64,000 bases of DNA from Luteimonas rhizosphaericola (GTDB lineage: Bacteria; Pseudomonadota; Gammaproteobacteria; Xanthomonadales; Xanthomonadaceae). The position numbers and the translations under genes are program-made. Below the pieces are notes generated by a model. It did not search any database, was not told the DNA's origin, and saw only the letters and a program-made list of their open reading frames with translations. The stretch spans positions 464,368 through 528,367 of the forward strand of contig NZ_JARXRN010000025.1 of NCBI RefSeq assembly GCF_029888045.1. The letters are read 5' to 3'. Numbering within the stretch: the stretch's first letter is position 1; each line of letters starts with the position of its first letter. Positions 47,872-56,604 of the stretch are shown piece after piece.

Positions 47872-48762
47872 ATGCCGGGCGCGACCGAGTCGTTCGCCTT
47901 CGTCGAAGGCGCGCTCGATCGTGCCGAATTCATGCGCACCGACGCGGCCCGGCTCGACCGGCTGTGGCCGGACGCGCGCCTGCTGCGGCTGGACGCGGAC
48001 GGCCACGCGCTCGCCGCGGCCGACGGCAGTCCGCTCGACGAGACCGGCGCCGCGCACCCGGACCTGCAGCGGGACGCGGTGCTGCTGGGCGTCGACGCGG
48101 GGCGCGCCTGGTTCGCCGCCCTCGACGCGTCCGCCGACCCCGCCGCGCCCCGCACCGACCTGCGCACCGCCGCCGCCACCTGGCCCGTGCGCGAGGCGAC
48201 CGCCTTCGCCCAGGCGCGCGCGGTGCTGCACTGGCGCGCGCGCCACCGCCATTGCGGCGCCTGCGGCCGACTGCTGCGCTTCGAGCGCGCGGGCTGGCTC
48301 GGACGCTGCGATGCCTGCGCGATCGAACACTACCCGCGCACCGACCCGGCGGTGATCGTCGCGGTGAGCGATGGCCCGCGGCTGCTGCTCGGGCGCCAGG
48401 CCGGCTGGCCGGCGCGGCGCTATTCGACCCTGGCCGGTTTCGTCGAACCGGGCGAGACGCTCGAGCAGACCGTCATGCGCGAAGTGTTCGAGGAATCGGC
48501 GGTGCGCGTGCGCCGCTGTCGCTACCTCGCCTCGCAGCCCTGGCCGTTCCCGTCCTCGCTGATGCTCGGCTTCGTGGCCGAGGCCGAACCCGACGAGCCG
48601 CGGCCCAGCGACGCCGAGCTCGAGGACGCCCGCTGGTTCACGCGCGAGGAGGTCGGCGCCGCGCTGCGGGGCGAGACCCGCGAGGCGGGGCTGCTGCTGT
48701 CGCCGCGGCTGTCGATCTCGCGCTGGCTGGTGGAGCGCTGGCACGCGGGCGAAAGCGCCTAG
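47872..48762 (+). CDS. nudC: NAD(H) pyrophosphatase / RNA deNADding hydrolase NudC
   Basis: A 296-residue Nudix enzyme that hydrolyses NADH and removes NAD caps from RNA. A zinc ribbon is formed by HCGACG and RCDACA (about 125-145). The Nudix box GFVEPGETLEQTVMREVFEESAV is complete, and the diagnostic SQPWPFPSSLML follows it. The N-terminal domain is divergent, as usual. ATG 47872 lies 5 bp after the erpA stop, and the ampE-like gene begins 9 bp after its own stop, so erpA-nudC-ampE is probably one transcript. Confidence 0.95.
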   Translation: MPGATESFAFVEGALDRAEFMRTDAARLDRLWPDARLLRLDADGHALAAADGSPLDETGAAHPDLQRDAVLLGVDAGRAWFAALDASADPAAPRTDLRTAAATWPVREATAFAQARAVLHWRARHRHCGACGRLLRFERAGWLGRCDACAIEHYPRTDPAVIVAVSDGPRLLLGRQAGWPARRYSTLAGFVEPGETLEQTVMREVFEESAVRVRRCRYLASQPWPFPSSLMLGFVAEAEPDEPRPSDAELEDARWFTREEVGAALRGETREAGLLLSPRLSISRWLVERWHAGESA

Positions 48763-48771
48763 AATCGCGCC

Positions 48772-49689
48772 ATGTTCGCCACCCTGCTCGCGGTCGTGGT
48801 CTGCCTGGTGCTGGGGCACCTCGCGCGCGGGCTGACCGCCGCGCTGCGCGAATACGGCTGGTTCCGCGCCTGGCTCGGCTGGCTGGACGCGCGCCTGGGC
48901 GACAGCGCCGCCTGGCGTGGTCCATTCGGGATTGCGCTGGCGCTGGCGCCCTGGCTGCTGCTGGTCGCGCTGGTGCAGTGGCTGCTGCACGACGTGCTGT
49001 TCGGCCTGCCGTGGCTGCTGTTCGCGGTGGCGGTGCTGTTCCATGCCTGGGGGCCGCGCGACCTGGATCGCGACGTCGAGGCTGTCCTCGCCGCGACGGA
49101 CGCGCAGGCGCGGCGCACCGCCGCGGCCCGGCTGTGGCCGGACTCCCGCCGCGACCAGGCCGAGCTGCGGCCGGCGGCCGTGGTGGGCGCGGTGTTCGAT
49201 GCCGCGCTGCGGCGCTGGTTCGGGGTGCTGTTCTGGTTCGTCCTGCTGGGGCCGGTCGGCGCGCTCGGGTATCGCCTGACCGCGCTCGCGGCCGAGGATG
49301 CAGTGGCTGCGCGCCTGCCCGATGGCCTGGTGGCCGGTGCGCGCACGCTGCTGGCCGTGCTCGACTGGCCCGCGGCGCAGCTGGCGACGCTGGCGCTGGC
49401 GCTGGTGGGGAATTTCGACGTGGTGATCGGTGCGTGGAAGGATGCCGGCGGCGCCGCGCTGAGGCCGGATCCGGGCTTCTTCACCGCCGCCGGCCGCGCC
49501 GGCGTGCGCAGCGAACTGGCGGACGAGGCCGAGGACTATGCCGTGGCCGGCGTCGCGGCCGGCAGCGCGCTGGTGCACACGCTCGGCCCGCTGCCGGAAC
49601 TGCGCGACGCGATGAGCCTGGCCTGGCGCGCCCTGCTGCTGTGGCTGGCCGTGATCGCCCTGTTCGTCATCGCGGGCTGGGTGAGCTGA
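48772..49689 (+). CDS. ampE: AmpE/CobD-like integral membrane protein
   Basis: A 305-residue inner-membrane protein with about five helices (for example about 50-88 and 285-303). It begins MFATLLAVVVCLVLGHL and has WFGVLFWFVLLGPVGALGYRL in the central part, the conserved stretch of the AmpE/CobD/CbiB-like superfamily. In enterobacteria AmpE is coupled to AmpD in beta-lactamase signalling, but no ampD is seen here. The name reflects family only; beta-lactamase regulation is not claimed. It is third in the erpA-nudC run. Confidence 0.8.
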   Translation: MFATLLAVVVCLVLGHLARGLTAALREYGWFRAWLGWLDARLGDSAAWRGPFGIALALAPWLLLVALVQWLLHDVLFGLPWLLFAVAVLFHAWGPRDLDRDVEAVLAATDAQARRTAAARLWPDSRRDQAELRPAAVVGAVFDAALRRWFGVLFWFVLLGPVGALGYRLTALAAEDAVAARLPDGLVAGARTLLAVLDWPAAQLATLALALVGNFDVVIGAWKDAGGAALRPDPGFFTAAGRAGVRSELADEAEDYAVAGVAAGSALVHTLGPLPELRDAMSLAWRALLLWLAVIALFVIAGWVS

Positions 49690-49711
49690 CGCGAGCTCTG
49701 CGCGGCATGCC

Positions 49712-49965
49712 GCGCAGCGTCAGCGAACGCCCGCTCATGGATGTGCGGGCCGGTGCCTCCGCAGCCGGGCACTCCCGCCATGGACGGCTGCCGCGAAGTC
49801 ACCACGCCGGCGGGCACTGCCTCGCGCGTCAGCGAACGCCCGCACACGGATGCGTGGGCCGGAATCTCGCAAAGCCGCGGATGCCTCGCCATGGATGGCT
49901 GCGGCGTGATCACCGCGCTCGCGTCACCGCCTCGCGGCCCGGCGAACGCCCGCACGCGGATGCGC
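49712..49965. repeat. Imperfect ~110-bp direct repeat, about 2.4 copies
   Basis: The block GCGAACGCCCGC recurs with a period of 109-110 bp (near 49724, 49832 and 49942). Between occurrences, similar stretches reappear, such as CGCCATGGA.GGCTGC followed by TCACC. It lies between the convergent ampE-like and transporter-acyltransferase genes. No open frame of interest spans it. Confidence 0.78.
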
Positions 49966-51909
49966 CTACGCCTCGGCTCCGCGCAGCGCCCGCACCCGTG
50001 CCTCCAGCTGCTGCGCCGTGACCTCCGGATCGCTGACGGGAGCCTCCGCCACCACCGCGACCCGGGCGCGGAAGCGTCGCGGCACGCGCATGCGCCCGAG
50101 CCTGGAATCGCGCCGGCTCCACATGCTCGACCACATCCCGCGCAGCGCCATCGGCACCACCGGGACCGGCCGGCCCGCGTCGGCCGCGCGCTGCAGGATC
50201 CGCTCCACGCCCGACTTGAACGGCGCGATGTCGCCGTCCTTCGTCAGCGCGCCCTCGGGAAAGATGCCGACGATCTCGCCCTCGGCCAGGGCGGCGTCGA
50301 TCGCGTCGAACGCGCGCTGCATCAGCGCCGGATCCTCGCGCGCGCCGGCGATCGGGATCGCGCGCGCGGTGCGGAAGATCCAGCGCATCACCGGCACGTT
50401 GAAGATGCGGTGGTACATCACGAAGCGCACCGGGCGCGGGATGGTGGCGGCCAGGATCAGCGCGTCCATGTAGCTGACGTGGTTGCACACCAGCAGGGCC
50501 GGGCCCTCGTCAGGCACGTGCTTCTCGATGCCGTGCAGTTCCAGCCGGTAGAGCGCGCGCACCATCAGCCAGCTGACGAAGCGCATGAAGAATTCCGGCA
50601 CGATGCTGAAGATCCAGAGCGCGACCAGGGCGTTGGCGATCGCCAGGGCCAGGAACAGCTGCGGGATCGACCAGCCGAGGAAGCGCTGCAGCGCGATCCC
50701 GATGACCGCCGCGGCGACGATGAACGCCGCGTTCTGGATGTTCATGCCGGCGATCACCCGCGCCAGCTCGGCGCGCGGCGTGCGGCTCTGGATCAGCGCG
50801 AACAGCGGCACCACGAAGAAGCCGGTGAACAGCCCGATGCCGGTGAGATCCAGGATGATCCGCCAGCTGCCGGGCGCGGCCACGAACTGCGTCACCGACA
50901 ATCCGGCCGCCAGCGCCTCGCCCGGCCGCGCGAAGTACAGGTCCAGCATGAACGCGCTGACGCCGAACGCGCCCAGCGGCACCAGGCCGATCTCGACCGT
51001 GCGCCCGGACAGCTTCTCGCACAGCAGCGAACCGGCACCGACGCCGATCGAGAACAGCGCCAGCGCGAAAATGTACAGCGCCTGGGTGCCGCCGAGGTTG
51101 GTTTCGGCGTACATCGGCAGCTGCGCGGTGAGCACCGTGCCGATGAACCAGAACCAGGACACGCCGAGCACCGCGTTGCGCACCGCGGGCTGGCGACGGG
51201 TGAGCTTCCAGATGCGCAGGGATTCGCGCAGCACGTTCCAGCTCACGCGCAGCCCCGGCTCGCCCGCATCCACGCGCGGGATGCGGCGGGCGACCAGGTT
51301 GCCGGCGATTGCCAGCACGACGATCGACACCGCGGCCACGTACGGACCGGCCGCGCCGGCGAGCAGGAAGATCGAACCGCCGAAGATCATGCCCAGCAGG
51401 ATCGAGATCGAGGTGCCCATCTCGACCAGGCCGTTGCCGCCGGTCAGTTCCTCCGGCCGCAGCACCGAGGGCAGGATCGAGTACTTCACCGGCCCGAACA
51501 GGGTCGACTGCAGGCCGGTGCAGAACAGCGCCACCAGCAGCAGCGGCATGTTCTGCAGCACGAAGCCGACCGCGGCCAGCGACATGATCGCGATCTCCAT
51601 CGCCGTGGTGATCACGATCAGGCGCTGCTTCTCGAGCTTCTCCGCGATCTGCCCGGCGGTGGCCGAGAACAGGAAGTAGGGCAGGATGAAGATCGCCGGC
51701 GCCAGCTGGGTGTACAGCGCGCGGGTGTCGGCGGCCAGCGTGCCGGCGAGCGCCATCGCGCCGAGCAGGCCGATGATCGCCTGCCGGTACACGTTGTCGT
51801 TGAACGCGCCCAGCGCCTGGACGGTGAAGTAGGGCAGGAAACGGCGCTGGCGCAGCAGGTCGAACTGCGAATGGTGGTCGGTGACGGGTGGCTCGGGGAC
51901 GTGCGCCAT
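49966..51909 (-). CDS. LplT-like MFS transporter fused to a PlsC-type acyltransferase
   Basis: A 647-residue two-domain membrane protein. The N-terminal part (about 1-410) is an MFS domain with about 12 helices, beginning FLPYFTVQALGAFNDNVYRQA, typical of the lysophospholipid flippase LplT. The C-terminal part (about 430-645) is a glycerophospholipid acyltransferase with NHVSYMDA (HX4D motif) and FPEGAL. The likely role is to flip lysophospholipids inward and re-acylate them. The acyl-ACP synthetase domain of Aas-type tri-domain proteins is absent, so acyl donor must come from elsewhere. ATG 51909 follows GGAGG; the longer frame upstream lacks family sequence. It is divergent from the dioxygenase gene. 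Confidence 0.88.
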   Translation of the reverse strand: MAHVPEPPVTDHHSQFDLLRQRRFLPYFTVQALGAFNDNVYRQAIIGLLGAMALAGTLAADTRALYTQLAPAIFILPYFLFSATAGQIAEKLEKQRLIVITTAMEIAIMSLAAVGFVLQNMPLLLVALFCTGLQSTLFGPVKYSILPSVLRPEELTGGNGLVEMGTSISILLGMIFGGSIFLLAGAAGPYVAAVSIVVLAIAGNLVARRIPRVDAGEPGLRVSWNVLRESLRIWKLTRRQPAVRNAVLGVSWFWFIGTVLTAQLPMYAETNLGGTQALYIFALALFSIGVGAGSLLCEKLSGRTVEIGLVPLGAFGVSAFMLDLYFARPGEALAAGLSVTQFVAAPGSWRIILDLTGIGLFTGFFVVPLFALIQSRTPRAELARVIAGMNIQNAAFIVAAAVIGIALQRFLGWSIPQLFLALAIANALVALWIFSIVPEFFMRFVSWLMVRALYRLELHGIEKHVPDEGPALLVCNHVSYMDALILAATIPRPVRFVMYHRIFNVPVMRWIFRTARAIPIAGAREDPALMQRAFDAIDAALAEGEIVGIFPEGALTKDGDIAPFKSGVERILQRAADAGRPVPVVPMALRGMWSSMWSRRDSRLGRMRVPRRFRARVAVVAEAPVSDPEVTAQQLEARVRALRGAEA

Positions 51910-52189
51910 GCGGCCTCCAGCGGGACGCGGCGAGTGTAGCCGCTGCCGCGGGCGCGGCGTCACCGTGCTGCCCGGGTCGCGCGATGCGAACCCGAGAGGT
52001 GCGTGCACGTGCACTCGCGCCCGGTGCGGTTGTGCTGCGACGCGCCAAGCCGCTGGCGCATGCGACGCCGCGCACGCGAAGGGCCCCGCGCGACGTCCGG
52101 GCCGGACGCACCGTTCCGCCCGCCGCGGTTTCCGCGATGCAGGCGATTGCTAGAGTGCCTGCAGGCCTTCGGCCGCCAGGAGTCGCGCC

Positions 52190-53050
52190 ATGACCACCCC
52201 GCTGATGCCCGCCGCCTTCCTCGGCCACGGCAGCCCGATGAACGCGCTCGAGCGCAATCGCTACACCAATGCCTGGCGCGCGTTCGGCGCGGCGGTGCCG
52301 CGTCCGCGCGCGATCCTGGCGGTGTCCGCGCACTGGTACACGAACGTGCTGGCGGTCACCGCGATGCCGCGCCCGCGCACGATCCACGACTTCTTCGGCT
52401 TCCCGCAGGCGCTGTTCGACGTGCAGTACCCGGCGCCCGGCCTGCCGGACCTGGTGGAGGAGGTGGCCGACCTGGCGCAGCCCGACCGGGTCGGCGCCGA
52501 TGTCGACAGCTGGGGCATCGACCACGGCACCTGGTCGGTCCTGGTGCACGCGTTCCCCGACGCCGACATCCCGGTGGTGCAGCTGTCGATCGACACCCGC
52601 AGGCCGGTCGACTGGCATCTCGCCCTGGGCGCGAAGCTCGCCGCGCTGCGCGAGCGCGGCGTGCTGGTGCTGGGCAGCGGCAACGTGGTCCACAACCTGC
52701 GCGCGATCGACTGGCAGCGGCCCGACGGCGCGTTCGACTGGTCGCGCCGCTTCGACGAACGCGCGCGCGAACTGATGCTCGAGCGCCCGCACGAGGTGCC
52801 GTCGCTGCAGTCGCACCCGGACTACCGGCTGGCGGTGCCCACGCCCGACCATTTCCTGCCGCTGCTCTACATCGCCGGGCTGGCGGCGGCCGCGGGCCGG
52901 CCCGCGGACACGCTGGTCGACGGCTATGCCTACGGTTCTCTGTCGATGACCTCGTACACGCTCGACGCGCGCTGCCCCGGCGGCGCGGGCGTCGGCGAGG
53001 GCGCCGCGCCGATCGACAGCCGCCTGCCGCCCGAAGACGCCAACGTCTGA
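52190..53050 (+). CDS. ygiD: 4,5-DOPA dioxygenase-like extradiol enzyme (YgiD family)
   Basis: A 286-residue class III extradiol dioxygenase. Metal ligands expected for the family are His13 in [11 protein letters not shown], His48 in SAHWY, and the candidate His168 in HNLR and His221 in [10 protein letters not shown]. coli YgiD cleaves DOPA; the physiological substrate here is unknown and could be another catechol. ATG 52190 fits the family N-terminus. A reductase of the old-yellow-enzyme family follows after 28 bp, possibly one transcript, hinting at processing of a small aromatic or enone compound. Confidence 0.9.
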   Translation: MTTPLMPAAFLGHGSPMNALERNRYTNAWRAFGAAVPRPRAILAVSAHWYTNVLAVTAMPRPRTIHDFFGFPQALFDVQYPAPGLPDLVEEVADLAQPDRVGADVDSWGIDHGTWSVLVHAFPDADIPVVQLSIDTRRPVDWHLALGAKLAALRERGVLVLGSGNVVHNLRAIDWQRPDGAFDWSRRFDERARELMLERPHEVPSLQSHPDYRLAVPTPDHFLPLLYIAGLAAAAGRPADTLVDGYAYGSLSMTSYTLDARCPGGAGVGEGAAPIDSRLPPEDANV

Positions 53051-53078
53051 TCCGTCCCACATCGATGCAGGACCCTGC

Positions 53079-54197
53079 ATGAGCCACCTGTTCTCCCCGC
53101 TCGACCTCGGCCCGCTGCGGCTGCCCAATCGCATCGTGGTCGCGCCGATGTGTCAGTACTCCTCGATCGACGGCCAGGGCAGCGACTGGCACACGCAGCA
53201 CTGGACGAGCCTGGCGCTGTCCGGCGCGGGCCTGGTGATCGCCGAAGCCACCGCGGTCGAGCCGCGCGGGCGGATCAGCTGGGCCGACCTCGGGCTCTGG
53301 GACGAGGCCACCGAAGCGGCGTTCGCGCGCGCGCTGGCCACCGTGCGGCGCTGGACGCCGGCGCGCATGGGCGTGCAGCTCGCGCATGCGGGGCGCAAGG
53401 CATCCACGCATCGCCCGTGGGACCACGGCGGCGCGCCGATCGCGCCCGGACAGACTCACGGCTGGCAGACCGTCGCGCCCTCGGCGCTGCCCTACGACGA
53501 CGGCCAGCCGCGGCCCGAGGCGCTGGAGGTCGCCGGCATCGACGCGATCGTCGCGGCCTTCGCCGCCAGCGCGCGCCGCGCCGCGCGGCTGGGGCTGGAC
53601 GTGGTGGAGCTGCACGCCGCGCACGGATACCTGCTGCACCAGTTCCTCTCGCCGCTGTCGAACCATCGCACCGATGCCTACGGCGGCAGCCTCGACCACC
53701 GCATGCGCCTGGTGCTGCGCGTGTTCGACGCGGTGGCGGCGGAACTGCCGGCGTCGATGGCGCTGGGCGTGCGCATCTCGGCCACCGACTGGGTCGAGGG
53801 CGGCTGGGACCTGGCGCAAAGCGTGTCGCTGGCGAAGGCGCTGGATGCGCGCGGCTGCCACTACCTGCACGTGAGCAGCGGCGGCCTGCATCCGGCGCAG
53901 CGGATCGCCGCGGGCCCGGGCTACCAGGTCCCGTTCGCGGAGGCGATCCGGCGCGAGGTCGCGATGCCGGTGGTCGCGGTGGGCCTGATCACCGAGCCGC
54001 GGCAGGCCGAGGCGATCCTCGCCGAAGGCCGCGCCGACGCGGTCGCATTGGCGCGGGCGATGCTGTACGACCCGCGCTGGCCGTGGCACGCGGCCGCGGC
54101 GCTCGGCGGCCGGGTCGCGGCGCCGCCGCAGTACCTGCGCAGCGCGCCGCGGGGCAGCGCCGACACCCTGGTCGCGGCGACAGGGACCGCCGGCTGA
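53079..54197 (+). CDS. Old-yellow-enzyme NADPH:flavin oxidoreductase, YqjM/XenA-like
   Basis: A 372-residue FMN-dependent ene-reductase. The N-terminal APMCQYS carries the redox-tuning Cys of the YqjM class. QLAHAGRKAS, ELHAAHGYLLHQFLSPLSNHRTDAYGG (substrate-binding His pair and the conserved loop) and the phosphate-binding region VAVGLIT are present. Such enzymes reduce activated C=C bonds of enones and nitro-compounds; the natural substrate is rarely known. It follows the YgiD-like gene and is convergent with purD, only 4 bp from that gene's stop. Confidence 0.93.
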   Translation: MSHLFSPLDLGPLRLPNRIVVAPMCQYSSIDGQGSDWHTQHWTSLALSGAGLVIAEATAVEPRGRISWADLGLWDEATEAAFARALATVRRWTPARMGVQLAHAGRKASTHRPWDHGGAPIAPGQTHGWQTVAPSALPYDDGQPRPEALEVAGIDAIVAAFAASARRAARLGLDVVELHAAHGYLLHQFLSPLSNHRTDAYGGSLDHRMRLVLRVFDAVAAELPASMALGVRISATDWVEGGWDLAQSVSLAKALDARGCHYLHVSSGGLHPAQRIAAGPGYQVPFAEAIRREVAMPVVAVGLITEPRQAEAILAEGRADAVALARAMLYDPRWPWHAAAALGGRVAAPPQYLRSAPRGSADTLVAATGTAG

Positions 54198-54201
54198 CGG
54201 C

Positions 54202-55494
54202 TCAGTCGGTGCCGCGCTCGCGCGCGATCGCGCGCCAGCCGATGTCGCTGCGGTGGAAAGCGTTGGCCCAGTGGATGCGGTCCACGCCGGCATACGCCGC
54301 GCGCTGCGCATCGGCAACCGTATCGCCAAGCGCGGTCACGCACAGCACGCGCCCGCCGGCGCTGACCACGCGCCCCGCCGCATCCAGCGCGGTGCCGGCA
54401 TGGAATACCTTGGCCTCGATCGGCACGGCGTCGAGGCCTTCGATGACGTCGCCGGTGATCGGCGTCTCCGGATACGGCCGGGCCGCCATCACCACGCCCA
54501 GCGACGGGCGCGGGTTCCATTCGGCCCGGGTCCGGTGCAACTGGCCCCCGAGCGCCGCCTCGACCAGGTCCAGCAGGTCGGACTGCAGACGTAGCAGGAC
54601 CGGCTGCGTCTCCGGATCGCCGAAACGCACGTTGAACTCGATCACCTTCGGCGCGCCGGTCCGGTCGATCATCAGGCCGGCGTAGAGGAAGCCGGTGAAG
54701 GGCACGCCGTCGGCGGCCATGCCCGCGACGGTGGGCTCCACCACCTCGCGCATCACCCGCGCGTGCACCTCGGGCGTGACCACCGGCGCCGGCGAATACG
54801 CGCCCATGCCGCCGGTGTTCGGGCCGGTGTCGCCGTCGCCGACGCGCTTGTGGTCCTGCGAGGTGGCCATCGGCAGCGCGGTGGTGCCGTCGACCATGCT
54901 GATGAAGCTGGCCTCCTCGCCTTCCAGATATTCCTCGATCACCACGCGCGCACCGGCATCGCCGAACGCGTTGCCCGACAGCATGTCGCGCACCGCGGCC
55001 TCGGCCTCGTCCAGCGTCATCGCCACGATCACGCCCTTGCCGGCGGCCAGGCCGTCGGCCTTGACCACGATCGGCGCGCCCTTCGCGCGCACGTAGGCGA
55101 GCGCCGCGTCGACGTCGGTATGCACTTCGTAGAACGCGGTCGGGATGCCGTGCCGGTGCAGGAAATCCTTCGCGAAGGCCTTGCTGCCCTCCAGCTGCGC
55201 GGCGGCGGCGGTAGGCCCGAAGATGCGCAGCCCGGCGGCGCGGAAGCGGTCGACGATGCCCGCCACCAGCGGCACTTCCGGGCCGACCACCGTGACGCCG
55301 ACGCGCTCGTCGCGCGCCAGCTTCAGCAGGCCGTGGAGGTCGGCGACGCTCACCGGCATGTTGCGACATTTGTGTTCCCGCGCCGTCCCCGCATTTCCCG
55401 GCGCGACGATCACCTCGTCCACGCGCGGCGACTGCGCGAGCTTCCACGCGAGCGCGTGTTCGCGGCCGCCGGATCCGATGACGAGCACTTTCAT
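54202..55494 (-). CDS. purD: Phosphoribosylamine-glycine ligase PurD
   Basis: A 430-residue ATP-grasp enzyme making glycinamide ribonucleotide in purine synthesis. It starts [17 protein letters not shown], has KADGLAAGKGV in the ATP-grasp region, PNTGGMGAYSP, and IEFNVRFGDPETQ with the metal-binding Glu and Asn. Its ATG overlaps the stop of the antiporter gene (ATGA), so it is translationally coupled to a membrane protein rather than directly to purH. Length is standard and no residues are missing. Confidence 0.97.
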   Translation of the reverse strand: MKVLVIGSGGREHALAWKLAQSPRVDEVIVAPGNAGTAREHKCRNMPVSVADLHGLLKLARDERVGVTVVGPEVPLVAGIVDRFRAAGLRIFGPTAAAAQLEGSKAFAKDFLHRHGIPTAFYEVHTDVDAALAYVRAKGAPIVVKADGLAAGKGVIVAMTLDEAEAAVRDMLSGNAFGDAGARVVIEEYLEGEEASFISMVDGTTALPMATSQDHKRVGDGDTGPNTGGMGAYSPAPVVTPEVHARVMREVVEPTVAGMAADGVPFTGFLYAGLMIDRTGAPKVIEFNVRFGDPETQPVLLRLQSDLLDLVEAALGGQLHRTRAEWNPRPSLGVVMAARPYPETPITGDVIEGLDAVPIEAKVFHAGTALDAAGRVVSAGGRVLCVTALGDTVADAQRAAYAGVDRIHWANAFHRSDIGWRAIARERGTD

Positions 55495-56588
55495 GACGAA
55501 GAATCCTTGCAGGAGAGCGCCAGCCGGCGCGCGCGGAGGCTGTCGAGCACGACGGCGATCAGGGTGAGCACGGTGAGCGGGATGACGACGTAGGTCATGG
55601 CGAAGCGGAAATCGGCGAGCGCGGAATGGCTCGCGGCGGCGAGCAGCAGGTAGGCGGTGTAGGCGACGTAGTAGCCGACGAACACCGCGCCCTCCCAGCG
55701 CTGGATGCAATGGCCGGTGAAGAAGATCGGCAGGCACGCGAGCGCGACCGCCGTCATCACGGGCAGGTCGAAGCGCAGCGCCACCGCGCTCACCGGCACG
55801 CCGTCGGCGGCGATCAGCGCGGTCGCGCCCAGCACCAGCAGCAGGTTGAAGATGCAGCTGCCGACGATGTTGCCGACCGCCAGGTCGCGCTCGCCGCGCA
55901 GCGCGGCCAGCACCGAAGTCGCGATCTCCGGCAGCGAGGTGCCGATCGCCACCACGGTCAGGCCGATGACCAGCTCGCTCAGGCCAAGCGCGGTCGCCAT
56001 CTCCGTCGCGGCGCGCACCAGCAGCCGCGCCCCGAGCACCAGCATCGCCAGGCCGACGGCCATCAGCGCGCACTGGCGCAGCAGGCCCGTCTTCGACGAA
56101 CCCTGCCCGCCGAGCGCGGGATTGTCCGGCACGTGTTCGGGGTTGCGCCGCGCCAGCCGCACCAGGAACAGGATGTAGCCGATGGCGCAGGCCAGCAGCG
56201 CCCCTCCTTCCCAGCGCGCGATGCGTCCATCCGCGGCCATCAGCAGGCACAGCAGCGAGGCGCCGACCATGATCGGCACGTCCAGCCACACCAGCTGGCG
56301 CTGCACCACCAGCGGCGTTACCAGCGCCACCAGCCCCAGCACCAGCAGCACGTTGGCGATGTTGCTGCCGACCACGTTGCCCAGCGCGAGGTCGGGCGAG
56401 CCGGACAGGGCGCCGCCGACGCTGATTGCCAGTTCCGGCGCGCTGGTGCCGATCGAGACCACCGTCAGGCCGACGATGATCGGCGCCAGGCCGAGTGCCA
56501 GCGCCAGGCGCGAGGCGCCGCGCACCAGGGCCTCGGCCCCGAGCAGCAGCAGCCCGAGGCCGGCGATGAACAGCAGTGCAAGTGTCAT
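55491..56588 (-). CDS. CaCA-family calcium/sodium antiporter (YrbG-like)
   Basis: A 365-residue inner-membrane exchanger with about ten helices in two homologous halves. The alpha repeats are visible: [11 protein letters not shown] with [16 protein letters not shown] in the first half, and [11 protein letters not shown] with [16 protein letters not shown] in the second, both containing the acidic ion-binding Glu. Cation exchange, probably Ca2+ for Na+ or H+, is inferred. The gene lies 16 bp after purH and overlaps purD, so it is embedded in a purine transcript without an obvious metabolic link. Confidence 0.92.
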   Translation of the reverse strand: MTLALLFIAGLGLLLLGAEALVRGASRLALALGLAPIIVGLTVVSIGTSAPELAISVGGALSGSPDLALGNVVGSNIANVLLVLGLVALVTPLVVQRQLVWLDVPIMVGASLLCLLMAADGRIARWEGGALLACAIGYILFLVRLARRNPEHVPDNPALGGQGSSKTGLLRQCALMAVGLAMLVLGARLLVRAATEMATALGLSELVIGLTVVAIGTSLPEIATSVLAALRGERDLAVGNIVGSCIFNLLLVLGATALIAADGVPVSAVALRFDLPVMTAVALACLPIFFTGHCIQRWEGAVFVGYYVAYTAYLLLAAASHSALADFRFAMTYVVIPLTVLTLIAVVLDSLRARRLALSCKDSSS

Positions 56589-56604
56589 CGCCGGATTCCT
56601 GCGG

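Noticed and set aside
49712-49965. CRISPR-like array at the 110-bp repeats
   Set aside because: The repeat extends through most of the period rather than being a short repeat with unique spacers, and copies are degenerate.
52190-54197. A catechol degradation operon formed by the dioxygenase and ene-reductase genes
   Set aside because: Only two genes, both of broad families without defined substrates, and no ring-cleavage downstream enzymes nearby. Adjacency alone is not enough.
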